NCBI GenBank assembly: GCA_028583685.1 | Contig: JAMXIF010000032.1 | Coordinates: 8,659,352-8,723,351, forward strand | Origin: Petaurus breviceps papuanus | Lineage: Eukaryota; Chordata; Mammalia; Diprotodontia; Petauridae | Reading direction: 5' to 3' | DNA: 64,000 nucleotides | Shown here: positions 1 to 10,699 of the stretch, in pieces | How the letters are laid out: the number at the start of each line of letters is the position of its first letter | Position numbering within the stretch: position 1 is the first letter of the stretch | Program-made: the position numbers and the translations under genes | The notes under the pieces: generated by a model | The model's database searches: none | The model's input: the letters and a program-made list of their open reading frames with translations, nothing else | What the model was told of the DNA's origin: nothing

Positions 1-375
1 AGAGAAAAGGGGCATATATAAGAGATGTTTGGAAGGCAGAAATGCTAGAATTTGACCACTGATTAGATATGGGAGGAGGGGAGGATGGGGGGGGAGAGAG
101 AGAGAGAGTTAGAGAGTTAGTCAGGAGGTGAGGATGACACCTGGATTTCAAGTCCAATTGACTGGGATGATGGTGGTACCTTTGACAGTAATAGGCAAGA
201 AAGGAAGGAGGGGTTGGGAAAAAAGATAATGAGTTCCGTTTTGGACATGTTCAGTTGAAGACGTGAATAGCACATCCAGTTTGAGATGTCCAATTGGCAG
301 TTGGAGATTTGAGACTAGAGGTCAGGAAAGAGGTTAGGGCTGGACAAATCAATCTGAGAACCATCTGGATAAATG
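1..375 (-). mobile_element. L2 LINE fragment, RT region
   Basis: The plus strand is the reverse complement of the L2 segment just after the YADD box; the 'ttggacatgttcagttgaag' and 'ccaattggcagttggaga' stretches are typical. A short GA run interrupts it at about 90-118. It runs off the left edge, so its full extent is unknown. Confidence 0.7.
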
Positions 376-381
376 TGATAA

Positions 382-822
382 GTTGGGGAATGGCTCAACA
401 AATGATGCCATATGAGTGTAATATCATATCACTATCATAAGCAATTATGAAAGAGGCAATCTCAAAGAAACCTGAGAAGGCCTTCAGGAACTGATGCGCA
501 GTAAAGCGAGTAGAACCAGGAGAACAACTCATACAATAAAAATGGCGTGATAAAGGAAACGGCTTGATGAGTGACAAAGCACTGTTCCAGAGGACTAATG
601 ATGAAGCATTTTCTCTCCTGACAGAGAGGTGATTAACCTAAGATGACTGCGTCTTTGACATAAGACATAAAATTTCAGATATGGCCAATGTAGAATTTGT
701 TTTGTCTGACTATGAATATTTGTTACAGGGGTTTAATTTTTTTTTTCTTTCCATTTGGGTGGAGAAAAATGGGTCATTGGATAGGATTAAAAAAAAAGAA
801 AATTAAAATTAAAGAAAAGAGG
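382..822 (+). mobile_element. L1 3' end, truncated
   Basis: Carries the end of marsupial L1 ORF2 ('gggaatggctcaacaaat', 'gagtagaaccaggagaacaa') and then the 3' UTR with an A-rich end near 790-820. The same signature recurs at 11100, 34190, 49430 and 54370. Severely 5'-truncated. Confidence 0.75.
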
Positions 823-829
823 ATCATTG

Positions 830-1719
830 AAATATCTTTTTAATGCACAAAAAAAAGAACAGAAGAAAGGCCAGAAAGAATCAGAGACAAGTAAGACACC
901 TCTGAAAGTTTCATGGTGAGTTTGTTATATGTTTAAAAGAAAAGCAAGCTGTATGTGTGTTTTATATACATTCCTCTTCCTTTATCATACTATGTATATG
1001 GGAATAGCCATTTTATTCAGAATTTTTAAAAAGAGACAAATATAAGCTAAAAATCAGAACTAATTCCTAAAGTATATTAAGTTATAAACAATAATAATGC
1101 TCCAATGCTGCATGATAATTCCTAATGAGCATCCAAAAAGGTTTTGAATGGAATAATAACAACAAAGTGATTTTACAGCAGAGAGAAACTGGGCAGAAGG
1201 ACCAGGTAAATAGCTTATTATTGATATTATTTTGTAAGACTTCTTTATAAAAACAAAAAACAAAACCTGAGAGCTATTATTAGGGCAGGGAAAGCTGGGG
1301 CTTATGCCGAGGCCCGGGAACCTAGAAGTCACTGGAGGGACTTTTAGTTCTCTGGTGGGTGGGTAGGAGCAGCAGAGTTAATTTAAGCACCTAGTTAGCA
1401 AGAAAAACCAGTTAAAATTAGAAGCTCCCACATCATCCCTCCCATATCTTTACAATAAGCAAACCCCTGACTCTCCATCTACTCTTTCCCCTTCCCCAAC
1501 ATCTCTTGTCGCCTTCTTAGCAACATCCAGGGAACCCATGGGATTCACTATCCTAGCTTGAAAAGTTGATTTAAAGGCATAATTTTTGTTACTCTGACCC
1601 CAGGTGAAAAAATCACTAGTTCCTTTGAAAAGTGTAAATTTTTCTGATTTTATTGGATGTTTTTATAGGGTTTTTCCTTTGCTTTATTTGTTGGTTGGTT
1701 TGTACTTATTTTTTTTTAT
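830..1719. other. Unassigned sequence, no gene seen
   Basis: AT-rich, with short A and T runs. No long open frame, repeat signature or RNA gene recognised on either strand. Confidence 0.6.
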
Positions 1720-1797
1720 CCAAACTGTAGAGCTCAGATCTTTCTGACTCTAAAGTCAGCTCTCTGTCCATTGTATCAAGCTCCGCCTTCACTGTTA
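1720..1797 (-). mobile_element. SINE head relic
   Basis: Reads as the reverse complement of a tRNA-derived SINE head: 'gagctcagatctttctgact', then a 'ctctgtccattgtatcaagc' end equivalent to the usual 'ctctatccactgcgcca'. Old and short. Confidence 0.5.
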
Positions 1798-1799
1798 AG

Positions 1800-3010
1800 A
1801 TTATTAAATTTATAATTAAATATCATTTTGAAACAATTAAAAGAATTAATTTCTGGATGCAGAAATTAAATGTAATGAAGTCTTGAATTTCTTGAGCTTT
1901 TAGTTTGAAAAAACTATAATTTTAGGCTTGATCCAGGAAATTCTCAGAGAGAAAAATTGTTTTGATCTCTTTTTCCAGTAAGAATTACGTGTATTTTGTC
2001 CGCTATTGAAAATTCTAAATGAGTGTTGTCCAAATTTACAAGGTTTGGTTTTTTTAACTGTAATCAGTATTGGTTTTCCTTCTGGGGAATCTGAATTGGA
2101 ACTTTTCTATTTTTCTTGAGTTAAGTTCTTTCCCCTGTTGAATTTCTGGTATTACAACTCTAGATTTTGGGAATGTCCAACTTAATTTCTCTTTTAGAAA
2201 ATAAACCAGTAGTGATACCTTCTATAAATGCAATACCCAATCCAATGAAAAACCTCTCCCCCATCCAACATTTCTCCAAACTCCCTTCCCTCCTTCCTCC
2301 CTTGAATATTCTCACCCAACTACTCATTCATAGCATTCCCTGGCCTGACAAGCACATCCTGGCTTTAAGCCAAGAGTTTGACTAAAAGCACTGGGTCATC
2401 TCTGTTGGGAAAACCCTATTCATTCAGATTTCTAAAAGTACAAGGCCTAGGGGATAGATAATCTAAGTCTTCCAGTTAAATGTTTGACACACAATGTTTT
2501 TCCTAGAGGCTGGTCCAGAAAGCATGAGTCATGGAAACAACACCCTTCACCTCATACATTGTCCCCAGTATAGACATATACACACTCCTGGCTAGACTCC
2601 CTCTACAACAAGCCTGTTCTACCCAGGGATCTGCAAAGCCTCTGCAAAAGAAGAATATGGATTTGTTTTCTAGCTCCCTGTTCTGGACTGAGATGGGGCT
2701 CCTATCATCCAGTTTTCCTTCTTTGCTTGTAGTTGGGTAATAGGCCTGGGATAGATTGGTGTGGAAATGGGGAGGCCCAAATAGGAGTGACTCCCTAAAA
2801 GCATATACCACACTAAAGTGGTTCCAAGCTGTCATTGGGAGAGTGATAAGCCACCTCCTGGCTTAGTGTGGTAAGGGAAGAGGCATAGAATTATTACTGA
2901 GGCAAGCTAAGAAACTCTCTTCTGTGCTTTGGGGAGTAAAAGAATGTCCCAATAACTGAAGGCTTCTATGACTTCTATATCAATGCCTCCATGTCAGGTT
3001 TCTGATCTAT
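1800..3010. other. Unassigned sequence, no gene seen
   Basis: No repeat or gene recognised. A 110-codon frame on the minus strand (2503-2835) and a 72-codon frame on the plus strand (2167-2385) show no family resemblance and no splice or Kozak context that would support them. Confidence 0.6.
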
Positions 3011-3126
3011 CTCCTAAATGCCTCATCTCTTAACTTATCCTTCCAGGGAGCTTCAGGTGGGAACCATCTGCAGTTATCTGTATCTCCTCAGGTTGTGCTG
3101 TGTCCCGTTCTGGGCACCCTATCCTA

Positions 3127-3183
3127 TGTCTCTCTCTCTTGTCTCTCTGTCTCTCTGTCTCTGTCTGCCTCTGTCTCTCTGTC

Positions 3184-3247
<64 letters not shown>

Positions 3248-3443
3248 TGTCTCTGTCTGCCTCTGTCTCTCTGTCTCTCTGTTTCTCTCTCTCTGTCTCT
3301 CTGTGTCTCTCTCTCTCTCTGTGTGTCTCTGTGTGTGTGTGTGTGTGTCTCTCTCTCTGTCTCTCTCTCTCTGTCTCTCTGTCTCTCTCTCTGTCTCTGT
3401 CTCTCTGTCTCTCTCTGTCTCTCTGTCTCTCTCTCTGTCTCTG

Positions 3444-3478
<35 letters not shown>
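3127..3478. repeat. (CT)n/(CTCTGT)n microsatellite
   Basis: About 350 bp of CT dinucleotides broken periodically by GT, with a short GT run near 3330-3348. All six frames appear long here because the array lacks stops in several frames; these are not genes. Confidence 0.98.

Positions 3479-3513
<35 letters not shown>
3479..3513. repeat. (CA)n microsatellite
   Basis: About 17 CA units directly abut the CT array, making a composite microsatellite that ends at the M-type SINE tail. Confidence 0.98.
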
Positions 3514-3514
<1 letters not shown>

Positions 3515-3635
3515 TTCTCAGCCCCAGACTCAATTTCTTCCTCAATGGAAATCTGCAAATGGCAAACCATTCTAGTATCTCTACCAAGAAAACTTCAAAT
3601 GGGGTCACCAAGAGTCAGACACAACTGAAAGACCA
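3515..3635 (+). mobile_element. M-type SINE, 3' tail only
   Basis: Shows the RTE/BovB-like tail: 'ggcaaaccattctagtatct', 'accaagaaaacttcaaatgg', 'gtcagacacaactgaaag'. The head is missing; the microsatellite occupies the place where it would lie. Confidence 0.75.
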
Positions 3636-3639
3636 CACA

Positions 3640-6068
3640 ACCCCCATTATATCTACCCCCATTCCAGTGATTCTAAATGCCTGGTTGTCATTATTCAAAC
3701 TCCACTCTCCAATCTCCATTGACTAATCTCTGATTCCCATCCCCCTCAACCCAAATCCCTCAACCTCCTACTCTAAAGCTACCCAACCCTTCCACTGCAC
3801 TCAATGGAATGATTATACTCCATGGGTAACAAAGTAAATTTTATCTTAAATCTTTTCCTCTCTCACTCCCTCCATCTTCTTACACTTACTAAGACCTACG
3901 TTCCCTGGCTACATATTCCACCTCTGGTCGTGCTCTCCATCATTTGCCCAGATTCGCTGGTCTTGTTGGGGGAGTTAGATTACTCCTTACTCCCCATTGC
4001 TACTTCCAGGCACTCGGTAACTTGACTGGGTGACAAATATCACCCAGTCAAGATGCTGGTAGCTATTGTCTTCGGACTCCCAGGACACTCTCCTTCTTTC
4101 CTCAGTGAACCCAATGCCTAGATCACAGCCTTTCTCTCCCTCACACTAAGGGACTTCAACATACATAATTACACTTCCTCAAATATCCCAAACTCCCAAT
4201 TCCTCAACTTACTCATTTCCCATGACCTATTCCTCCACCCACACAGAGACAGTCATTCCCTTGATGACAAATGTTCCACGTCCATGTCCATAAACTCTGA
4301 AATTCTTTGACCTGGACATAATCTGGTCGTTCCACCTCTCTCTCTGCCTTGCAACCCCCCGCCTTGTTCATCATCCTCACCATGACCTCCCATCCTTTGA
4401 CCCTTCAGCTCTTTCCCAGGCCATCACTCCTGCATTGTCCATACTCTCTTCCGTTCTCCATCCTGACTCCCTGGTGAAATGATCCCACATTTACACCATC
4501 GTCTTCTCTCCAGTTCTTTCCTCCCTTATCATATCTTCAATCTTTTCCTACTTATCCAATCACCCAACCTGCTGACTGGATCTACTAGAAGTTTCTGTTA
4601 CATAACTTCAACTGAGTCCTCACCACTAGAAAGCAAACCTTCTATATACCCTCATTAATTAACTGTCCCACCCACCACAGTGGTTTTTCCAAACCTTTTC
4701 ATGCTTCCTCAAGCCTTTGATAGCTCCCTCTCTTTCTCTCTTCTCAGATGAAAACTTTGTATTTCACTGCAAAAAAGAAAATGAGGCCATTTGTAGAGAG
4801 CTCCTCCTTTTTCCTGTTCCTCATCTCACATTAGCTGGTTGCCTTGGACCACAATCCCCTCCTTCACTTTTATTTCACACAAAAAGGTGGTCTTTCTCCT
4901 TGCCCTATACATGAACAAGTGATCACATTCCATTTGCCTTCTGTAGCGAATTGCCCCTTCTATTATCTTTACTGTTCTCTCTCTACTGACTCCTCCCCTA
5001 TTGCCTACAAACATGCCCAGGTTTCCCCCTCTTCAGAACATTTCCCTTGATCCATTCATTCCTACTGCTAGCTATCTCTCCTTTTTGTAACTAAAATCCT
5101 TGAGAAGCCCATCTACAACAGATGCCTCCATTTCCTTTCCTCTTACTTTTCTCTTAATTCCTTTCAGTCTGTCTTCCAGCCTCATCAACCAGCTGACACC
5201 ATTCTTTCCAAAGTTATTGATTTCTTAATTGACAAAGCTAACAGCCTTTTCTCAATCCTTATTCTTCTTGGCCTCTTTGCAGCCTGACATTTCAATCACC
5301 CTCTCCTTATTGATACTCTGTTCTCTCTAGGTTTTCATGATACTGCTCACTCTTGACTCTCCCCCTGTCTGTCTGATGGCTCCTTCTCTGTCTACATTGC
5401 TGGATCTTCATCCAGGCCATGCCCCTTCAAGATGGGTGACCCCCAAGGTTCTGTCTTAAGTCCTCTTCTCTCTCAATTCTATTTCGCTTGATGATCTCAG
5501 TAGCTTCCTTGGGTTTAATTATCCTCTCTATGCAGATGATTCCAAGATCTACTTACCCATCATTAACCTCTCTGCTAACCTCCAACCTCGTATCTCCAAC
5601 TTTTAGGCATCTCAAACTGATGTCTCACAGATATCTTAAACACGTTCAAAGTTGAACCCATTCTCTTTTCCCTAAAATCCTTCTCTCTTCCTAACTTCCT
5701 TATTACTCTTAAATAAGTACCATGTTTTCCCATTGGCTCTCCGACAGCTTCCTAGCCCTTGTCACTTCTCTTCCTTAGAACCCCTGGCCCTACTTCAAAC
5801 CTAGCTTTTGCCAATTAGTTCAAGTCACCAAGATTCACAAGCTAGGTGTTATCTTCAACTCCTGACACTCTCCCATCTCCCGGATCCAATCATTGGTCAA
5901 GTCCTGTCATATCCACCTTTGAAACATCTCTTGTCAACACCCTCTCCTCTCTTCTCATGCTGCCACCACTTTGGTGCGGACACTCATTAAGTCATACCTG
6001 GATTATTGCATGAGACTGCTTCTTGATCACCCACCTCAAACCTCTTTCAATTCTAGTCTATTCTCTAT
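3640..6068 (+). mobile_element. L2 LINE, endonuclease end to RT
   Basis: A long decayed L2 copy. Around 4150-4270 a frame resembles the end of the L2 endonuclease (FNIH, then a HPHRDSHSLDD-like stretch). RT motifs follow: FQSVFQP near 5165, PQGSVLSPLL near 5440-5470 and the catalytic YADD codons at 5529-5540. From 5600 to 6000 it matches the post-YADD L2 region, the reverse complement of which is seen at 1-375 and 16600-17500. Stops and frameshifts are frequent, so it cannot encode a protein. The L2 sequence resumes at 7035 after a SINE and unassigned DNA. Confidence 0.8.
4021..4052. repeat. Perfect 13-bp inverted repeat
   Basis: CTTGACTGGGTGA at 4021-4033 is answered exactly by TCACCCAGTCAAG at 4040-4052, with a 6-base loop. 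It lies inside the old L2 copy and is not a known L2 feature. Confidence 0.9.
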
Positions 6069-6069
6069 T

Positions 6070-6285
6070 TAGAGGCATCTAAGAGACACAGTAGTTAGGA
6101 TGCTAGGTCTCTAGTAGAGAAGATCTGAGTTCAAATTTTGCCTTAGACATTTACTAGCTGTGTTACCATGAGCAAATCACTTAACCACTGTCTGCCTCAG
6201 TTTCCTCACCTGTAAAATGGGGCTAATAATAGCACCTACCTTCTAGAGTTGTTTCGAGGGAATTGTGTGAATTAAATGAATCATG
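6070..6285 (+). mobile_element. T-type SINE (MIR/Ther1-like)
   Basis: tRNA-like head, 'gagttcaaattttgcctta' B-box region, CORE 'ttactagctgtgttacc', then 'cagtttcctcacctgtaaaa' and 'aataatagcacctacc'. It is inserted in the L2 copy. Confidence 0.85.
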
Positions 6286-6289
6286 CTGA

Positions 6290-6920
6290 CTCCATTTTGT
6301 GATTCAATCCTAGATCTGACTCAGTTCCCTTTCTATTCAATTCTGGTTCTGGTCTAGTCCATTTTCTGTCCTGTGAGGACATATTTCTTTATTGCATTGT
6401 TTGAACCTAGTCCTACATGTCCGGGAAGCTAAACCACCTCTACTTGTTTTAGAGACCCTTAACAAAGTGCCTAGGTTATGCTGACCAGAAATCCAGTCAG
6501 ATCTGAAGACTGATGCAAGAGGATTTCTCAATATTAGACATTTCAAGCAACCCATATGTCTTATCATTGTTTCCATGTTCCTTTGACTGAATACAGACAC
6601 TTGGGGAGGGAAGTGGGATACCCCATTTTTCTGATTTCAGGGAATTGCACCTATTTTTTCTTCCCTTCCCAATTATGAAAGCCCTTAATCTTCCTTCCAA
6701 TTAGAAATCAGATCACCTGATTTTGTATACTAGTTTATATCCTGTTAATTGTTTTCTTTTCATTAATTGGTCTTATTTGATTAGTTGTTTTTAATACATA
6801 AAAATCTATCTCCCCCTGCATTTTGGGTCTGGTGCTAAGCTGGAGAGGTCTGGTTGCAATTAGCATGCATTACTTCATAAATTGATATGTTCAGAAGCTG
6901 GAACTTTTGTTTCCTCAGTC
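6290..6920. other. Unassigned sequence, no gene seen
   Basis: No repeat recognised. An 87-codon and a 67-codon minus-strand frame overlap at 6337-6700, without family resemblance. Confidence 0.6.
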
Positions 6921-6924
6921 ATTT

Positions 6925-7030
6925 CATCTCCCACCTGCCACAGTTGTGAGGATCAAATGAGATGATATTGTAATACACTAAGCACAGTACTTACCATATA
7001 GTTGGCAATATATAGTTATTTTTGTCATCA
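6925..7030 (+). mobile_element. T-type SINE tail
   Basis: 'gtgaggatcaaatgagatga' followed by a decayed 'acagtacttaccatatagt' L2-like tail. Confidence 0.6.
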
Positions 7031-7034
7031 CCAT

Positions 7035-7592
7035 CAGTCAAATTGATCTTCCTAAAATTCAGATCTTACCATATTATGCTTCTATTCAGTCTACTCCAAT
7101 GGTCCCCTATTACCTCCAGCATCAAATTAGAAGATCTTCCGTTTTGTCATTAAAGCCCTTTATAACGGGGCTTCTTCCTACCTTTCCTGTCTTCTTCCCT
7201 CTGACTCTACCACCCTTTTTTTTCTCCCCTCATACTCTATGCCTCAGTGATTCTGGGGATCCTCAAACTAGATTCATTTCCCAACTCCGGGCGTTTTTAC
7301 TGACTGTCTCCCAAGCCTGGAATGTCCTTCCTCTTCCTCTCTACCTCCTGGCTTCCTTCATGCTAAAATCTTACTCTGTAAAAAGGCTTTCCTAGCCCTC
7401 CTGAGTTTCAATGCCTTCCCTCTGAGACTACTTCCAGTGTATCCTGAACGTGGCTTGTTTGTGCAGATGATCGCGTGTTGTCTCCCCCAGGACTGGGCGC
7501 TTCTAGGGAGCAGGGGCCATCTTTTACCTGAGCAGTGTCCACAACACAGTAGGCACTAGATAAACGCTTATGGACTGACCAACTTCTGCCTG
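7035..7592 (+). mobile_element. L2 LINE, 3' end
   Basis: Continues the L2 interrupted at 6068: 'tactccaatggtcccctatt', 'ccaactccgggcgttttta', 'ctcccaagcctggaatgtcc', and the classic 3' end 'acacagtaggcactagataa'. A frame at 7099-7395 contains QAWNVLPLP, the end of L2 ORF2. Confidence 0.85.
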
Positions 7593-7897
7593 GATAGTTG
7601 GTAGTTTACGTCCACGATAGCAATGTTCTCATTTCTTTTTCATTCGGTCTTTACCACAGTGTGTAACCTGCCCCCCCCCACCCTAATACCTGTGTTTCCT
7701 CGCATGTGTACGTCTTTTTAATATTCAAAACTTCTCTCCACCTTCCTTTTATTCTGTCCCTTTACTCATCTATAGGCATGATCTAGTCATGGGTCCCGTC
7801 TCACCAAATCTCAGTGATTCCTTTTATTGTTTTGGTCTAGACCTGTGATTTAATTGGTAATGGGAAATCCCAGCGAGGAAAATTCCTTCAGCATTGT
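7593..7897. other. Unassigned sequence
   Basis: Nothing recognised apart from a C run at about 7670-7680. Confidence 0.5.
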
Positions 7898-8150
7898 TGT
7901 TGTTCAGTCATTTCAGTCACATCTGATTCTTTGTGACTTCTTGAGGTTTTCTTGGCAAAGACACTGGAGTGGTTTGCCATTTCCTTCTCTGGTTCGTTTT
8001 ACAGATGAGGAAACTGCGGCAAACAGGGTTATGTGACTTGCTCAGGGTCATGTAGTTCATAAGTGTCAGAGACTGGATCTGAGCTCAGGAAGATGAACAT
8101 TACTGACTTGAGACCCCACATTCTATCCACCATACCCCTTAGCTACTAAG
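7898..8150 (-). mobile_element. M-type SINE (Mar1-like)
   Basis: Begins 'ttgttgttcagtcatttcag', then 'ttttcttggcaaagacactg', 'gatgaggaaactgcggcaaa' and a decayed tRNA head ending at 'cccttagctacta'. Near full length. Confidence 0.9.
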
Positions 8151-8187
8151 ATTGAATTGCAGATATGCAACTTTTCTGCAATTTATA

Positions 8188-8335
8188 GCCTTACAGGGTT
8201 ATCTGGGAGCAGAGGGAGGTTAAGTGACTTGTTCAGGGTAACATGACTAGTAGGTATCAAAAATGGGCCTTGAACCCAAATCTTCCTGACTCCAGAACTG
8301 GCCCTTTATCAACTATACCATGTTACCTCTCAGCG
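8188..8335 (-). mobile_element. SINE, T or W type
   Basis: 'gaggttaagtgacttgttca', 'gggccttgaacccaaatctt', 'ctgactccagaactggccct'; CORE plus head in minus orientation. Confidence 0.75.
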
Positions 8336-8489
8336 ATACCTATGTGGTAGGTTAGACTCATTTTCTTTGTTACCCATACTTTGTGTGTTTGTATATAGGC
8401 ATATAAGGTCATAGGCTTTATTGCTGACTGTCTTCTTGCATTTTTCCTTCTGTGGGTTTCTGGGTATTTCCACTGCTATTTTTAATACA

Positions 8490-8648
8490 ATAAAGAGTTC
8501 TGGATTTAGAGTACATGGAGTCACATCTTGGTTCTACCACTTACCACCTGTGTGACCTTGGGAAAGTCACATAGCTCTTCAGTTGTAAAATTAGGAGGTT
8601 ATTTATGATCTCTAATTTATTTTCCAACTCTAGATCTATGATCCTACA
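8490..8648 (+). mobile_element. T-type SINE
   Basis: 'cacctgtgtgaccttgggaa' CORE, 'cttcagttgtaaaattagg' and the short end 'ctctagatctatgatcc'. Confidence 0.75.
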
Positions 8649-8797
8649 AACTTTCTGGAAGTCTGGCCAAAAGGAATAGGATTTTCTCCTATCCCACCAC
8701 GAGAATGCCCTTAGTTGACTGTCCTTCCTTACAGTAGTAATCCAAGTTCCTTTCCACCATTCCCCAGAAATCTGGTATTTCCCCAATCAGTCTCCCA

Positions 8798-8886
8798 CAG
8801 CTTGCCATCCCTTGCCACTTCTTTTCCTTAGGATCTCTTATCCCTTGACTTGTTCAAACCTAACTTTTGCCAACTAGCCCAAGCTT
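8798..8886 (+). mobile_element. L2 fragment
   Basis: Shares an interrupted match with 5746-5823 of the L2 copy: 'agccttgccat..cacttct', 'ttttgccaactagcccaag'. The match covers only about 80 bp. Confidence 0.5.
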
Positions 8887-8889
8887 TAC

Positions 8890-9975
8890 CTTAGGGAATT
8901 TCCACCCCACTTCCTGGGCAGGGAGACTTAGCTTGTGCTTGGCTTGTTATTGCCAGTCTCTCCTGGCATGAACAGAATTGAAAAAAAAACAAAGGTCTTG
9001 GCAGAAATGAGCTCTAGGACTACAGAGGAGCTCCCACTCTTCCACAGAGTAAGACTGTAGGGTGGCATTGAGTTTCCCTTCTACCCTCCCTCAATCAGCC
9101 CTCCCACTTCTCCAAGTACATCCTTTCCTCTTCCTTTCTGGAGAATTAGGTGCCACCCTGGCATGCCAGTAGAAAGCAAGCCCAGCCAAGCCTGGGACTT
9201 CCCAGTGGGCAAATGAGTTTTTAAAATGAAGGGGAGAAAACGCAATTCAGGGCTGGGATTCAGCCCTTACCTAGGCAAGGCAAAGATCTGTCTATTCCAC
9301 TATCTGCAGAATACCACAGCACTTGACAGGAGACAAATCAGCTGATCTGAATCATGCTTCTGAGCCCTGCGGCAAGCAGCCAGCCCCCTGGAAATCGCTG
9401 ACAACACAGCCCAGAGTTATCCCTAAACTAAGGTTGCCCTCACAAGCTCAACACTGTTTTGTCTGGGAAAGCTTCCAAGAGGAAGTGGGCTTGGACAGAG
9501 TGGGAGGGCGAGGAGCGATATGGAGCACACATGGTATCTGTAATCGTTTTTCTTCATTTTTTCCCCTACCTGCTGGATTTCACGTTTCTGAATCTTCTGT
9601 GGAGAATTCCAGATACAGCCCCATTTGGTCTAGTCTAACTCTCACAAGTGCCCTCCCCCAGATCACTTGCTCAGCAGGGCAAGGTTAGCAGACTTGGCAA
9701 GAAGTCTTGCATTTAAACCAGTGCTTGTGTCTGCTAGAGGGATGTGTCTATTGGCTGCCTGGTCTAACAGACTGACTGTAAGAAGGTTGGACCTGAAATG
9801 CTTCACAGGTGCTCCTCGCTCTAAGGAAATTCCATACAGAGGAGCTCCAGTTTACAGACTTGAAAAATTAGGTGATGAGCACATGTGACCAAATCCACAA
9901 CCTCCAACTTCAAGGAGCCCTCACAACTTGAGTCTCTTTTGTGAAATGACAGAAAGCTCCCAAGGAGCATGTAGA
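8890..9975. other. Unassigned sequence, no gene seen
   Basis: Relatively GC-rich, single-copy looking. Frames at 9323-9688 (121 codons) and 9667-9888 (73 codons) overlap on the plus strand without any recognisable domain. No repeat signature was seen, so this is a fair place to look for conserved noncoding sequence. Confidence 0.5.
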
Positions 9976-10204
9976 TGGAAGTAATAAAAAGTTAAAATGT
10001 AAAAGCTTTTGTACAAATGAAACAAATGTAGCCAAGATTCAAAAGGGAAGAAGAAAATCGGGGAGAAAATTTTTATAGATAGTTTTTTGGATAAAGGTTT
10101 CATATCTCAAATATATAGAGAACTTTGTCAAATTTATAAGAATATAAGTCATTTCCCAATTGATAAATGGTCAAAGGATATGAACAGGCTGCTTTAAATT
10201 TAAA

Positions 10205-10362
10205 AAAAAAAATTGGGGGAGGGGGGAAGGCAGGGCAATTGGGGTTAAGTGACTTGCCCAAGGTCACACAGATAGTTAAGTGTCTAAGGTCGGATTTGAA
10301 CTCAGGTCCTCCTGACTCCAGGGATGGTGCTCTATTCATTGTGCCACCTGGCTGCCCCTAGG
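10205..10362 (-). mobile_element. W-type SINE
   Basis: 'aaggcagggcaattggggtt', 'agtgacttgcccaaggtcac', 'gaactcaggtcctcctgact', 'ccacctggctgcccc'. Inserted in the L1 segment. Confidence 0.9.
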
Positions 10363-10392
10363 TAGTTTTTTTTTTTTTAAAGAAGAAATTGA

Positions 10393-10699
10393 GGGTGGCC
10401 AGGTAGCACAGCGAGTAAGAGCACCGGCTCCAGTGTTGAGAAGACCTGGAGATCGAATCCTGGGCTCAGACACTTAGCACCCACCCAGAAACACCTGGCC
10501 ATGTAACCTTGAGCAAATTACTCAACCCCAATTGCTTAGGGGCGGCCAGGTGGCTCAGCGAGTAAGAGCACCGGCTCCAGTGTCGGGATGACCTGGATCA
10601 AATCCAGGCTCAGATACTCAGCACCACACCCAGAAATAACTGGCCGTGTAACCTTGAGCAAGTTACTTAACCCCGATTGCTTTAAAAAAAATAAAAAAT
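10393..10699 (+). mobile_element. Tandem-dimer SINE, copy 1
   Basis: Two W-related monomers lie head to tail: left arm 10393-10538, right arm 10539-10682, then an A-rich tail. A single pair of target duplications, AAAGAAGAAATTGA, flanks the whole unit at 10379-10392 and 10700-10713, so the two arms inserted together. Both arms carry a head unlike ordinary W copies ('ggtggctcagcgagtaagag', 'accggctccagtgt') and the insert 'cacccagaaa'. The host is the L1 segment. A second copy with the same arm order lies on the minus strand at 53479-53746. Confidence 0.9.

Noticed and set aside
3018-3726. Long overlapping serine/leucine-rich and arginine/glutamate-rich frames of up to 208 codons
   Set aside because: They are translations of the CT/GT/CA microsatellite in several frames.
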